The translations under genes were made by a program, and so were the position numbers. From positions 1,776,001-1,840,000 of the forward strand of contig JAQFVV010000021.1 in the NCBI GenBank assembly GCA_028023455.1: DNA of 64,000 bases, written 5' to 3'. The notes beneath the pieces are model-generated. The model searched no databases and had not been told where the DNA came from. It saw only the letters and a program-made list of their open reading frames with translations. This DNA comes from Epiperipatus broadwayi. Lineage: Eukaryota; Onychophora; Udeonychophora; Euonychophora; Peripatidae. Shown here piece after piece: positions 24,246 through 36,515 of this stretch. The first letter of the stretch is position 1. Every line of letters starts with the position of its first letter.

Positions 24246-27200
24246 TTACAATCATCATCATCATCATTATCAACCATTATCAATCCACTGCAGGATGAAG
24301 GTCTCTCCAAGTTTAATCCATCTTCTCCGATCATTAGCTTCTCTTCTCCACATCACCCCTACACATTTTCTTATTTCATCCATCCATCTTACATGTGGTC
24401 TCCTTCTGGGTCTTTTACAATCTCTTGGAATCCAGTTTAAAATTTCAATTGTCCATCTATTATCATCTCTTCTAGCAATATGTCCAGCCCAACTCCACTT
24501 CAATCTTTTAATTTTTTCAATGAGGTCAGTAACACCTGTTTGTTCTCTTACCCATACATTGCATTTTCAATCTCTTCTTGTTACTCCCAACATACATCTC
24601 TCCATACTTCTTTGAGTGGTCTGAAGTCTCTGTATTGCTCTTCTATTAAGTGTCCAAGTCTCAGATCCATAAGTAAGAACTGGTAAAACACATTTGTTAA
24701 AAACCTTTCATTTACAAACACATAGGCATATTTCCTTTTAGTATCAAGTTATTTCTACCAAAAGCACTCCAACCAAGTTTAATTCTATGATTAATTTCCT
24801 CCATTATGTTTCCATCTGTATTAATAATCTGACCAAGGTATTTGTAACTGTTAACTTCTTCTAATTCATCATAATCAATCTTTATTTTCATATTTTGAGC
24901 AAAACGATTAAACATTACTTTAGTCTTTTTAACATTTATCTTTAGTCCTACTTTCCTACTTTCATCTGATAACTCCTGCAACATTTCCTGCAGCTCAGAA
25001 GCATTATTTGCAAAAACAACTACATCATCTGCGAAATCTAAATGATTTAAATAATCTCCATTTACTTTCACTCCTTTAGTTTCCCATTTTAATCCACAAA
25101 ATACTTCTTGCAGCACTGCTGTAAAAAGTTTTGGAGATATGGAGTCACCTTGTCTTACACCTTTCTCAATGTTGACTTTCCCAGTATCATTATGCAATCT
25201 AATTGTTGCTGTTGCATTTTTATAAATATTTTTTAAAATATGACAATATCCTGGATCTATACCTTGATGATCCAATGCTTTAATCAGTGAAGAAATGTTT
25301 ATAGAATCAAATGCCTTTTCATAATCTACAAATCCAAAACATAATGACAACTCATATTCATTTGTCCTTTCTATAACTTCTCTCAATACTTGAATATGAT
25401 CTACTGTACTAAAACCACTTTTAAATCCAGCTTGTTCTCTTGGTTGGTGAAAATCCAAGGTTCTCTGTAGACGAGTTGTAATTATCTTGGTAAAAATTTT
25501 ATATAAAACTGATAAAAGGCTGATAGGTCTGTAATTTCTAATATCTTCTTTATCACCTTTTTTAAATATTAATATTATTACTGCATTCTTCCAATCATCC
25601 GGTACATCTTTATCATTTAGACATTTGGTATATAACTTTGCTAATATTTTTTCTGTTTCTTCACCTGCTTCTTTTAATATATCAATTATAATTCCATCAT
25701 TACCTGGAGCCTTTCCTTTTTTCATACATTTAATTGCATTTCTCACTTCTTCATTTAAAATTCTGGGCAATTCGGAAGATGTAATAGATATAGGAGGTAC
25801 TTGTTCTTTATTACTATATAATTCTTGATAAAAATCTTCTACCAATTTCATAATGTCATCCCTCTTTTTAGTAATAATTCCATCTTTTTTCCTTATTGCA
25901 GATATAAATTTCCTACCAATACCAAAATGTTGTTTTACATTTTTAAGACTTTTATTTTCTTCTACAGCTTTTCTTGCTAGTTCACAGTTATACTTTCTTA
26001 TATCATTTTCAACTCTTTTCCACACCATTTTACAAAATTCGAGATATTCAATTCTTTTTAATGCATCATTCTTGCATATCTTCATATTCCTTCTTTTTTT
26101 CATAAGTTCTCTAGTCTCAGTAGAAATTTTATTAGTCAATTGCTGCTTTTTTCTACTAGCTATCTTTGTTGCAGTTTTTAAAAGTGTATCAGTTATTTTC
26201 ATATTAATTTCATTCAAATCTGAATCATGTTCAAAATCTACTAATACTTGAAACCGATTTGTAAGTTCTAATTTAAATTCATTAGAATGTTTCTGAAGAT
26301 TAGGAATATCAACTGTAAATATAGTTTTTCTTAATAATTTTTGTCTCTCTAGTTTTACATTAACATGTATCTTACTCCTTACTAATCGATGATCACTTCC
26401 TGTGTTAAATTTATTAAGGACATTACAATCTTGAAATATGTATTTCCTGTTAGTCAAAATATAATCCAATTCTGCTGTACCTTCATTTGGATGCTTCCAT
26501 GTCCATTTCCTTCTAACATTTTTCTCAAAAAAAGAATTCATAATATAAAGTTTTTCCTTCTCTGCAAACTCCACAAGTCTATGTCCTCTCTCATTTCTAT
26601 TACCATAACCAAAATTACCTACAACACTTTCATCTTTCATTTGTTTACCAATTCTAGCATTAAAATCTCCCATAACAATTTTAAAAATGTTGTTTACTCT
26701 GATCAAAAGCCTTTTGTACATCCATATAAAAATCTTCTACTACTTCATCACTGTGAGAACTTGTTGGGGCATAAACCTGAATTATCTGCATTTGATATCT
26801 GCTATTAAGTTGTATAACTAATCTTGACACTCTGTCTGATACACCATCAATCTCCACAATATTGTTCTTCCACTTTTTGTTTATAATGAATCCTACCCCA
26901 TTTGTATTTCCAATATTTGTGCCTTTATAATAGAGCATATGTCCACTTTTTAAATCAATTGTCTCTTCACCTTTTCTTCTAACTTCACAAAGTCCAATAA
27001 TATCTCATTTAATATAAGAGTTCTTCTTCTAATTCTTGCAATCTTCCTTCACTTGAAAGTGATCTGCAGTTGTAAGTACCTAAATAAAAAGTCATCATCA
27101 AATGGCAGCCTGGGTCCGCCTCCAGGATATTCTTAGCACCCTCCGCCTTCGGCCACCAACCGCTGCCTTGGTTGGTGACTTTACAGCCTCCTGGGATTAA

Positions 27201-27545
27201 GGGCCATGCTTTATTTTTGTCTGTCATAATTGTATAATTGGGAAAAATTCTTTATCATTTACACAAACATTCATTCTGCCTTATCAGGCACTGAGAAGAA
27301 AGACCATGGTGTTTCTTGAACTTAAACTCAGAGGTAAAAAGCCAATAAACTCACCACGCTGGCTAATGCGTGTTGGTGAGCAGCCCATCCATGTTCGTAT
27401 ACTATATGAATAAACATATAGTAATAACAGCTGCAACGACAAGAACGTATGGAGTGGACATTAGGAATTTGCCCTGCTCGGTTCCTTTAAGGCCTCCAAG
27501 AGGAATCAAAGGGTCTCCTTTCAGTTAATAGCAAACTCCTTTCTG
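24246..27545 (-). mobile_element. Long RTE-type LINE copy, minus strand
   Basis: This is a near full-length RTE-like non-LTR retrotransposon. The 5' end lies near 27545 (shared with the plus copy at ~31558: aggagtttgctat...aactgaaag). The 3' end carries the ATC/GAT trinucleotide tail at 24251-24268, a hallmark of RTE-like tails. There is a single APE + RT open reading frame (see the pseudogene entry). The 5' UTR of ~430 bp includes a segment with the same words as the plus copy. Target site duplications were not found; the 3' tail lies directly against repeat F. Confidence 0.85.
24270..27227 (-). pseudogene. Broken RTE endonuclease-reverse transcriptase
   Basis: The product would nick target DNA and reverse transcribe its own RNA. 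Visible parts: APE endonuclease motifs (N-terminal LGTYNCRSL, CEVRR zone, [27 protein letters not shown]); then RT motifs [42 protein letters not shown] (motif A), [10 protein letters not shown] (motif B) and FADDVVVF (motif C, intact DD); and a C-terminal YGSETWTL... region ending FILQWIDNG. Lesions: a TGA where the plus copy has Trp (about 27007), a one-base insertion in a T run near 26685, and a TAA where the plus copy has Lys (about 24710). The longest intact piece is 669 codons (24712-26721). Confidence 0.85.
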
Positions 27546-27548
27546 CAA

Positions 27549-27690
27549 AACAGAAAATAATTTGGATTATTTTTTAATCCCCCTTATATATTTGTCATCA
27601 CTGCAAAGTTCTATAATTAATGCATAAGTATATAATTTATTGTTATGGTAAACCGACATATAATGTATATATATTTTTAAAATATTTAAA
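27549..27690. other. Short AT-rich spacer
   Basis: No feature recognised between the RTE 5' end and the PLE-derived repeat that follows. Confidence 0.4.
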
Positions 27691-28160
27691 ATTACCTCAA
27701 AAACTAAATCAGACTAGCCAGTCAAGCTTTGGTGGTTGAGTAGTCAGCACAGCTGCCTTACAAGCAGTTGTCCTGGGTTCACTTCTCAGCCGATGCTTTG
27801 ACACATGAAAAAAAAATAAGACTAGCCAAAGAAATAAACTTTAAAACACAACCATTAGTTTCATTGCTACAAGCAGTCTTCTTGTGTGTAAATGACTAAA
27901 ACAAATCAATAAATATATACTAAATATTACCCACAATTCCTATTAAATCCCCTATACATATAATAGTAAAAGAACTCTTAAATAAGTTAATTGCTTCAAA
28001 ATTATAAATTTTTAATAGTAATGATTCTTTAATTCTTCTTTTTATTTTATTTCTTTCAAAGAGGGCAACCTTAGCCTAATCAAAACTAATAGTGTGGCCT
28101 GTATCTCATTCATGGATATATGAAGCAGAACTGAGATATTTATTTCTAACTCTACTTTTA
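27685..28160 (-). mobile_element. PLE 3'-end remnant (family D), minus copy
   Basis: The minus strand carries a C-terminal PLE-like reading remnant at 28020-28130 (an HEKDTG-like zone, then FDKAK and a R-I-K-E-A-type helix), followed by a non-coding 3' region ending near 27685. Plus-strand copies lie at 28.47-28.81 and 40.02-40.49 kb. The R-K-I-K-E-A pattern matches the tail of the intact GIY-YIG domain (RKIKEAMLI). A SINE has inserted at 27721-27818. Confidence 0.6.
27721..27818 (+). mobile_element. tRNA-Val-derived SINE with target site duplication
   Basis: A cloverleaf-like unit runs from about 27726 to 27796: D-arm GTTG...CAGC, anticodon arm with loop CTTACAA (anticodon TAC, Val), T-arm CTGGG TTCACTT CTCAG. 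A short tail follows that ends in an A run (27808-27816). It is flanked by the 10-bp direct repeat AGACTAGCCA (27711-27720 and 27819-27828). That marks a retroposed tRNA-type SINE inserted into the family D repeat. The acceptor stem has a mismatch, so it is not a tRNA gene. Confidence 0.85.
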
Positions 28161-28465
28161 TCTTGTATTTTTATATTGAACTATTTCCATGATCTAATTA
28201 ATATAGGTATTGAATGTCTGTAGAAAAATTTAACTTTATTTAAATATTCCAAATACATTCAACTGTTAGTAATAGCACAGTATTCGAACCTGGGTCCTTA
28301 GATTCTTGAGTTTTAAATTTTAAGGTAAAGCTCTAACCAACTGAGCCATCCTGCCAAAGGCAATAGCGTGTAATAATTTCACACTCTACTTTTATATATT
28401 TTTATTCTTTCAATTAAGCTCAAACTATTTTGACTTATATATAACTTCTTATAAAAGTATTGTTA
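28160..28465 (-). repeat. Spacer of the D palindrome, containing a tRNA-like segment
   Basis: Between the two inverted D copies lies a ~300-bp block. At 28284-28362 the minus strand has tRNA-like boxes: TGGCTCAGTTGGTTAGAGC (box A, with a plausible D-arm) and GGTTCGAATAC (box B). Anticodon loop CTTAAAA would give TAA (Leu), and a long variable region would be needed. Upstream words (acattcaactgttagtaata, 28256-28275) match the repeat at 13.9 kb. A SINE head is more likely than a functional tRNA gene. Confidence 0.55.
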
Positions 28466-28815
28466 GAAATAAATATCTCAGTTCTGCTTTATATATCCAT
28501 GAAAAAGATACAGGCCGCACTATTAATTTCGATAAGGCCAAGACTATCTTTTTTTAAAGAAATGAAATAAAGAGAATTAAAGAAGCTTTATTATTAAAAA
28601 TGTATATGATTCTAAAGCATTTGACTTAAGGGTGAGTGGAATATAAATGGGAATTGTGGGTAACATTTAATATATATTTGTTGATTTGTTTTAGTTCTTT
28701 GCATTCTAGAAATCTGCTACCAGCAGCGAAACCAATGATTGTGTTTTAGAGTTTATTTCTTTATCTAGTCTGGTTTAGTTTGAATTGGGGGTAATTTTAA
28801 TTATTTTATTGAGTA
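28465..28815 (+). mobile_element. PLE 3'-end remnant (family D), plus copy
   Basis: This is the inverted partner of 27.85-28.16 kb. It reads an HEKDTGRTINFDKAKTIF-like remnant at 28498-28550 and then an R-I-K-E-A helix, followed by a 3' untranslated stretch with ggaattgtgggtaa and tttggggtaatttt-type words. Frames are broken, so it is a relic. Confidence 0.6.
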
Positions 28816-28819
28816 GTTT

Positions 28820-29860
28820 ACGTTTAGGCTTTTAATGTTTATATTTTTAAGAATATTTCCAAAGAAATTATAAGTTCTTTGTTTTAGATTTTTAGTTTTG
28901 TAGTGAGTCTGACAACATGAAAATTAGATTACTGGTCAGAGATTATTGGACTGTGGTAGCCTAGTTCTAAAAAAAGTGTGTGTTTGTAGAATTTAATCAT
29001 TCTTAATTCCGTGTACTTAGTTAAAAATTAAGTAGTGCTTCTGGCTGTATTTATATCCGCTCTGAGTCAAAAATAATAAGATATTAATCTGCTGCTCCTA
29101 TAATCCTGGTAAAATTTTAAGACAAAGCTTAAAAATTCTGATGATTGGATTAACAACAAGCCCCAACAATTTTTATTTCTGTATAGAGTTTTCCCCTAGG
29201 TTTTACGAGCTGTGCTTTAGAATCTTCTTTCTGAATTTGTCTCGAAAACATTCTGCATTACTAATATCTTATAACCAAATTAACTTTCAAAATTTTCAGG
29301 CAACTTAATCTTTTACGTTACTGAAAGCTTCCGGCGATTGATGCTAATTAGATTGTTTTCACTGAAGAATCGCTGGGTGAATTATTACTTCTAGATCACT
29401 TCAGATATTTATATATAGTAAAACGTACCAGATAAACAGTCGCGTTTGAAGAAAGTCATAAAAATTTTTTAAAGTAATCTGCTACTTAGAAATTCTTTAA
29501 TTCTGTCATAAAAATAGTTCATTAGGAGATCATTACAACCGAATTAAAATTCTTATCCAGCTGCAGAAATGATTGCTTTCTAATGCTTGTCAAGTTTGTT
29601 TGTTGTTTTTTTAAATATCTGCTTCATTTATTATTCCATTTACTATTTTATGGTGAAAGAACATGTAAACAAGAAATTCGTAGTTAACTCCTGATGTAGA
29701 AAGATATTTCACTCTTAATAAATTATATCGTCAGCATGCAAAAAGTTACATATCTATCTACTATCTTTATATAAGTGAGTTTTTGTAAACATAATCTATA
29801 TATGTGTGTGAGTGCTTATATTATAATTTTTATGTTTTGATCATTAAGTTAATTTATTAA
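28820..29860. other. Non-coding stretch
   Basis: No gene or repeat family recognised. It is AT-rich, with somewhat more GC around 29200-29440 but no open frame or splice context to support an exon. Confidence 0.45.
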
Positions 29861-29865
29861 CAATA

Positions 29866-30126
<261 letters not shown>

Positions 30127-30149
30127 TGTTTATATTTATATATTGGAGT

Positions 30150-30610
30150 ATTTCCACCATCTACTATTAAATATTGAATGTCTTTAGAAAAAATAACATT
30201 TTTTAAATATTCCAATTGCATTCAGCTGTATGCACAACGTTTGTAGAGGTATTATTCTACTCTCTTTTTCAGGTGTTGCTGACTTGACCAGGGATATATC
30301 AAATTTTAAGGTGATGCAAAACAGCCAATAGAAAATTCATATATTTATCTATGGCAGGCGTTCTGATTTCTCCATCTTTTTTCTAAAAAAAAATGTTGAT
30401 TAATGGTCTTCATACATTATGTATAGTCTCACTAGGTTGACTTTGGTGTTATTTGCCATTGTCAGGTGACCAGCTTCTTTGAATATTCTTTCTACCTTAT
30501 ATTCTCTAAGCAATATTTTTTTATTTTTCCAATTGAATATATGTTCATTGGTACATACATTCTTAAATTTAGCAGAACAGTTCACTAACACTATCTATTG
30601 TAAGCTTAAA
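30150..30610 (-). mobile_element. PLE-like 3' remnant (family E), copy 1
   Basis: The minus-strand frame at 30400-30591 includes FNWKNKKILLREYKVERIFKEA-type sequence, which resembles the C-terminal end of PLE GIY-YIG domains (hydrophobic-W-x(n)-KIL...E...R-x-x-K-E-A). A second copy lies at 63.69-63.91 kb with matching + strand blocks (atttatctat...ctgatttctcca, acattatgta). Assignment to PLEs is inferred from the short motif only. Confidence 0.45.
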
Positions 30611-30714
30611 TAATCAGTGAATCCCAAACTCTATACACCTCATTTTATGCCGATTATTTTAATGGGATTTTAAAGTTATGTGATTCATGTTTCTTCTTAA
30701 TATCTTTCATATTT

Positions 30715-30825
30715 CACTTTATTTATTAGATATCAAGAAATTTAAATTATTAATAACTTATTTTGACTTGAAATCCTTTTTTTTTTTTTCAAAAATATAA
30801 CGTTATATTAGCAGCTAACATGAAT
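30715..30825 (-). repeat. Partial copy of the 18.4-kb foldback family
   Basis: tattagatatcaagaaattt and ataacttattttgacttgaa are the inverse of 18895-18960, the right flank of the 18.4-kb foldback repeat. No coding content. Confidence 0.6.
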
Positions 30826-30829
30826 ATGG

Positions 30830-31555
30830 CTTGAAGCTGTATTTAGAATCTTAGCTTCTATGTAAATAACCTAGTTATACTAATGAATAAATAATAATAA
30901 TAGATTTATATGTAGTATAAAAATATCACAATAAATATTCAAAAATTTTAAACTTTTAAAACGTATTTTGTCAGATATTAACAGAAATAAATATTTTTTT
31001 AGATTTTTAAAATAAGTAATAATGAAGATTTTATCGATTTTATAAACTGAAAATAATCTTTCTAATGATAATGTATAATCTTTTTGTTTTGATTGTGATC
31101 TCATTTTTTTAAATATAGAAACAGAAAACCATTAACACAGCACAAGACTGAAAGTGGCGCTAGTTGTACATCACATCACGAATCTGATTTTTTATCAGTT
31201 CACAAACAAACACATATTGTCAAAATAGCAATAATGATTAAAATATGTATGAAAAAATGTAAAATTAAATACTGTAGTTAATAAAAAAATGTTTGTCTTC
31301 TATTAATTTTTTTCAAATATTTGAAATTTTTTATTAGTCATACTTTATTTCCTTATGTTTTTAATGTGAATTTTAAAGTATTTTTTTCTTGTTGCTTTGC
31401 TTTTGTGCCAATTTCTGAAAATTACAGAACCTATCTTCCATTTTTCAAGGTAAGTTTATTTTTGTGCAATTTGTGCGTGTTTTCTGAGGAACCTATCTTC
31501 CACACAATACTACATTCACATTTCCACACTAATTTCTGGCTCTTTGGAATCTTTA
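30830..31555. other. AT-rich non-coding stretch
   Basis: No supported gene. The 85-codon frame at 31321-31578 is hydrophobic T-rich translation without motifs. A small local repeat (acctatcttcca) occurs at 31430 and 31491. Confidence 0.45.
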
Positions 31556-31557
31556 TA

Positions 31558-34500
31558 AGGAGTTTTGCTATAAACTGAAAGGAGATCCTTTGATTCCTCT
31601 TGGAGGCCTTAAAGGAACCGAGCAGGGCAAATTCCTAATGTCCACTCCATACGTTACTTGTCGTTGCAGCTGTTATTACTATGTGATTATTCATATAGTA
31701 TACGAACATGGATGGGCTGCTCACCAACACGCATTAGCCAGCGTGGTGAGTTTATTGGCTTTTTACTTCTGAGTTTAAGATCAAGAAACACCATGGTTTT
31801 TCTTCTCAGTGCCTGATAAGGCAGAATGAATGTTTGTGTAAAGGATAAATATTTTATGGCCCTTATTCCCAGGAGGCTGTAAAGTCACCAACCAAGGAAG
31901 CAGTTGGTGGCCGAAGGTGGAGGGTGCTAAGAATCCCCTGATTGCGGACCCAGGCTGCCATTTGATGATGACTTTTTATTTAGGTACTTACAACTGCAAA
32001 TTACTTTCAAGTGAAGGAAGATTGCAAGAATTAGACGAAGAACTCTCTTATATTAAATGGGACCTTATTGGATTTTGTGAAGTTAGAAGAAAAGGTGAAG
32101 AGACAATTGATTTAAAAAGTGGACATATACTCTATTATAAAGGCACAAATATTGGAAATATAAGTGGAGTAGGATTCATTATAAATAAAAAGTGGAAGAA
32201 CAATATTGTGGAGATTGATGGTGTATCGAACAGAGTGGCAAGATTAGTTATACAACTTAATAGCAGATACCAAATGCAGATAATTCAGGTTTATGCCCCA
32301 ACAAGTTCTCATAGTGATGAAGTAGTAGAAGATTTTTATATGGATGTACAAAAGGCTTTTGATCAGAGTAAACACCATTTTAAAATTGTTATGGGAGACT
32401 TTAATGCTAGAATTGGTAAAAAAATGAAAGACGAAAGTGCTGTGGGTAATTTTGGTTATGGTAATAGAAATGACAGAGGACATAGACTTGTGGAGTTTGT
32501 AGAAAAAGAAAAACTTTATAATATGAATTCATTTTTTGAGAAAAATGTTAAAAGGAAATGGACATGGATGCATCCAAATAAAGATACAGCAGAATTGGAT
32601 TATATTTTGACTAACAGGAAATACATATTTCATGATTGTAATGTTCTTAATAAATTTAACACAGGAAGTGATCATCGATTAGTAAGGTGTAAGATATGTG
32701 TTAATGTAAAACTAGAGAGACAAAAATTATTAAGAAAAACAATATTTACAGTTGATATTCCTAATCTTCAGAAACATTCTAATGAATTTAAATTAGAACT
32801 TACAAATCGGTTTCAAGTATTAGTAGATTTTGAACATGATTCAGATTTGAATGAAATTAATATGAAAATAACTGATACACTTTTGAAAACTGCAACAAAG
32901 ATAGCTGGTAGAAAGAAACAGCAATTGACCAATAAAATTTCTACTGAGACTAGAGAATTTATGAAGAAAAGAAGGAATATGAAGATATACAAAAATGATG
33001 CCTTAAAAAGAATTGAATATCACGAATTTTGTAAAATGGTGCGGAAAAGAGTTGAAAATGATATAAGAAAGTATAACTGTGAACTAGCAAGGAAAGCTGT
33101 AGAAGAAAATAAAAGTCTTAAGAATGTAAAACAACATTTTGGTATTGGTAGGAAATTTATATCTGCAATAAGAAAAAAAGATGGAATTATTACTAAAAGG
33201 AGAGATGACATCATGAAATTGGTAGAAGATTTTTATCAAGAATTATATAGTAATAAAGAACAAGTACCTCCTATATCTATTACATCTTCCAAATTGCCCA
33301 GAATTTTAAATGAAGAAGTGAGACATGCAATTAAATGTATGAAGAAAGGAAAGGCTCCAGGTAATGATGGAATTATAATTGATATATTAAAAGAAGCAGG
33401 TGAAGAAATAGAAAAAAATTTAGCAAAGTTATATACCAAATGTCTAAATGATAAAGATGTACCGGATGATTGGAAGAATGCAGTAATAATATTAATATTT
33501 AAAAAAGGTGATAAAGAAGATATTAGAAATTACAGACCTATCAGCCTTTTATCAGTTTTATATAAAATTTTTACCAAGATAATTACTACTCGTCTACAGA
33601 GAACATTGGATTTCCACCAACCAAGAGAACAAGCCGGATTTAAAAGTGGTTTTAGTACAGTAGATCATATCCAGGTATTGAGAGAAGTTATAGAAAGGAC
33701 AAATGAATATGAGTTGCCATTATGCTTAGGATTTGTAGATTATGAAAAGGCATTTGATTCTATAAACATTTCTTCAGTCATTAAAGCATTAGATCATCAA
33801 GGTATAGATCCAGGATATTGTCATATTTTAAAGAATATTTATAAAAATGCAACAGCAACAATTAGATTACATAATGACACTGGGAAAGTCAACATTGAGA
33901 AAGGTGTAAGACAAGGTGACTCCATATCTCCAAAACTTTTTACAGCAGTGCTGCATGAAGTATTTTGTGGATTAAAATGGGAAACTAAAGGAGTGAAAGT
34001 AAATGGTGATTATTTAAGTCACTTAGATTTCACAGATGATGTAGTTGTTTTTGCAAATAATGCTTCAGATCTGCAGGAAATGTTGCAGAAATTTTTCAGA
34101 TGAAAGTAGGAAAGTAGGACTAAAGATAAATGGTAAAAAGACTAAAGTAATGTTTAATCGATTTGCTTAAAATATGAAAATAAAGATTGATTATGATGAA
34201 TTAGCAGAAGTTAACAGTTACAAATACCTTGGTCAGATTATTAATACAGATGGAAACATAATGGAGAAAATTAATCATAGAATTAAACTTGGTTGGAGTG
34301 CTTTTGGTAGAAATAACTTGATACTAAAAGGAAATATGCCTATGTGTTTGAAAATGAAGGTTTTTAACAAATGTGTTTTACCAGTTCTTACTTATGGATC
34401 TGAGACTTGGACACTTAATAGAAGAGCAATTCAGAGACTTCAGACCACTCAAAGAAGTATGGAGAGATGTATGTTGGGAGTAACAAGAAGAGATCGTAAA

Positions 34501-34818
34501 TGCAATGTATGGGTAAGAGAACAAACAGGTGTTACTGACCTCATTGAAAAAATTAAAAGATTGAAGTGGAGTTGGGCTGGACATATTGTTAGAAGAGATG
34601 ATAATAGATGGACAATTGAAATTTTAAACTGGATTCCAAGAGATTGTAAAAGACCCAGAAAGAGACCACATGTGAGATGGATGGATGAAATAAGAAAGTG
34701 TGCAGGGGTGATGTGGAGAAGAGAAGCTAAAGATCGGAGAAGATGGATTAAACTTGGAGAGACCTTCATCCTGCAGTGGATTGATAATGGCTGATAATGA
34801 TGATGATGATGATGATTT
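31558..34818 (+). mobile_element. Long RTE-type LINE copy, plus strand
   Basis: This is a near full-length sister of the minus-strand copy at 24.25-27.55 kb. It has a ~350-bp 5' untranslated region starting near aaggagttttgctat, one APE + RT frame, and a GAT trinucleotide tail at 34796-34816. The two copies share both ends and differ only by scattered substitutions and small indels, so they come from the same subfamily. Confidence 0.88.
31917..34794 (+). pseudogene. RTE endonuclease-reverse transcriptase, one frameshift and one stop
   Basis: A 728-codon frame (31917-34103) carries the APE endonuclease (GDFNARIG at residues 160-163, YAPTSS, LDYIL, GSDHRLV). The RT motifs that follow are [30 protein letters not shown] and [10 protein letters not shown]. 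The catalytic box reads FTDDV at residues 705-709, where the minus copy has FADDV. An extra base near 34092 shifts the frame, a TAA follows in what was Gln (about 34168), and the C-terminal 206 codons (34174-34794) are open in another frame. The protein would be targeted to chromosomal DNA for target-primed reverse transcription. The true ATG probably lies upstream or at 31917; the 5' part is not resolved. Confidence 0.88.
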
Positions 34819-34819
34819 A

Positions 34820-35685
34820 GTGACAGGGGTTTTGCTCAATTATATAGCTGCCACTTATTTCACTTTTTTTCTACTTAAACTAATAATGTGGAATTTGTTC
34901 ACTCAGAGTTTTTGAATTATTTCCTGTTCTTCTAAAAACCATTGATATCTTTCAGAAGCAGCAGTTTTCAATATGCTCTCTATAGAATCATCTATTGTAC
35001 ATTTGAGAAACCAGTATGTCATGAGAGGTATTTTTTGAATATAATCACAAACGTCATCCAAAAATTTCATTAAATGATTTGTTTTTCAATATAAATTTGC
35101 ATATTAATGAATTCAAATGTCATGCCATTGTATAATTTGTGTTCATTCTATTATAGTTTGAAAAGTGAAAACTTCAAGCTTTGTTATTTCAAAATCATAT
35201 AGGTTATGATTTTTTAAAATTTGTCTACAGCTTTCATTACCTTGGTACAGATTCATTCATCAAATGTTCATTTTAAGTAAAAGTTCTTACTATTTTATAT
35301 ATAAACAATTACATCACATGACTTCCTGCTTGTTATCTTGGCAATCAAGAACAATTATCACCATCCTACTCCAGAGCTGTCTGATACAAGGATGAGTAAT
35401 CAATAAATACTAGTTAGTAGTGCTGTAATATCCACAGTTCTAGACCAGTTTCAGAATTTTTGTTTCTATTGGTAAAGATGAGATTCACACTTTTGAAACC
35501 TAATCTTCACTGACACAGGCAACATTCAAAAACCTTTCTGGTGATGAACATTTTTTAGCATTATACCATCTGTTGTCCATTGATTGTTCAAACTTACAGC
35601 AGCTAATACTAAAATGGGTGACTAAAATTATATGTTTTGTATACTTGGAACAGAAAAAATTAAGCTTCTAATTTATTCAGTAAGT
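34820..35685. other. AT-rich non-coding stretch
   Basis: Nothing recognised beyond scattered short open frames. Confidence 0.45.
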
Positions 35686-35687
35686 GA

Positions 35688-35845
35688 TCATCATCATTAT
35701 TGTCAGCCATTATTAAACCAATGTAGGATAAAGGCTTTCCAAGTTCAATCCATCTTCAATCTCTAGCCTCTCTTCCCCGTGTCATGCCTACTTTCTTATT
35801 TCATCCATCCATCTCTCATGTGGTCTTATTCTGTGTCTTTTACTT
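35688..35845 (-). mobile_element. Truncated 3' end of RTE-type LINE
   Basis: Matches the last ~150 bp of the RTE element on the minus strand with many substitutions. Words such as ccatccatctctcatgtggt and the ATC tail at 35688-35700 are retained. It is more diverged than the long copies. Confidence 0.8.
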
Positions 35846-36309
35846 ATACAATAAGTGATAATCAATTATAATTATCATAATAATTAAGTACTACATTTAA
35901 AAGTATATTTATTAGACAATATAATTTCCAATCCCTAAAAAAATTAATAATGAAAGATATAAAATATTACAATCTATAGTTTCAGGGGGGGAAAAACCTT
36001 CTTTAGCTGACAAATTTCAGAAATTTGCAGCACAGTAATTATATATATAATTTTTTTATCATTTCAAATAAAATAATTGCCACCTGTTTTAATCTACAAG
36101 GTTTTCTTAACTTCTAAATAGTAGTTGATGATGTCTGAAGTTAATTACAGATAAAAAGGAGACTTTCAAAAATGTACAAATTGTGGCTTTATATCCTGTG
36201 TCTTGTCCCCTCCCCCCTGAGATTAAAAATTTAACAGTAAGAATGGATTTTATCTATTTCTTTAAATAAAAGACAACTTAATCCTTTACATCATATATAA
36301 ATGATTTTG

Positions 36310-36515
36310 AACCACTAAACATCACAAAATCCCAAGATCTAGGTGCAGTGCTCTCAGATCCAAGGCCCCTCACTGACAAAAGCCACAAGCTAAAAACTAG
36401 TCTGGGGATATTGGATGCGTAGAGTCCCCTGGCATACATTGATTACTCTGGTTTGCATTGAGTGGCACTACTGTATGGAGAGTTTTGCCTGTTTTAATAA
36501 ATGATTTTGGAGTAT
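36310..36515 (+). repeat. Hammerhead-bearing repeat, family B
   Basis: The repeat opens with accactaaacatcac, passes through ctaggtgcagtgctctcaga, then a hammerhead-like core (CTGACAA at 36373, ACTAGTC, TGGGGATA). It continues with cattgattactctggtttgc and tggagagttttgcctgtttt. Both core boxes are mutated here (CTGACAA for CTGANGA, AAAA for GAAA), so this ribozyme is probably dead. The unit is ~200 bp and non-coding. Confidence 0.7.

Noticed and set aside
25625-26808. Plus-strand frames of 67-139 codons over the RTE copy
   Set aside because: Antisense shadows of the RTE reverse transcriptase frame; hydrophobic composition results from the reversed A-rich codons.
27726-27796. tRNA-Val(UAC) gene
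   Set aside because: The cloverleaf is fair, but the flanking target site duplication and A-run tail show a retroposed SINE.
28284-28362. tRNA-Leu(UAA) gene on the minus strand
   Set aside because: Boxes A and B are good but the anticodon and variable arms do not fold convincingly, and the segment lies inside a repeat. Kept as tRNA-like only.
31321-31578. 85-codon secreted-like protein
   Set aside because: Hydrophobic, T-rich translation with no motif, ending at the 5' edge of the RTE insertion. Likely chance.
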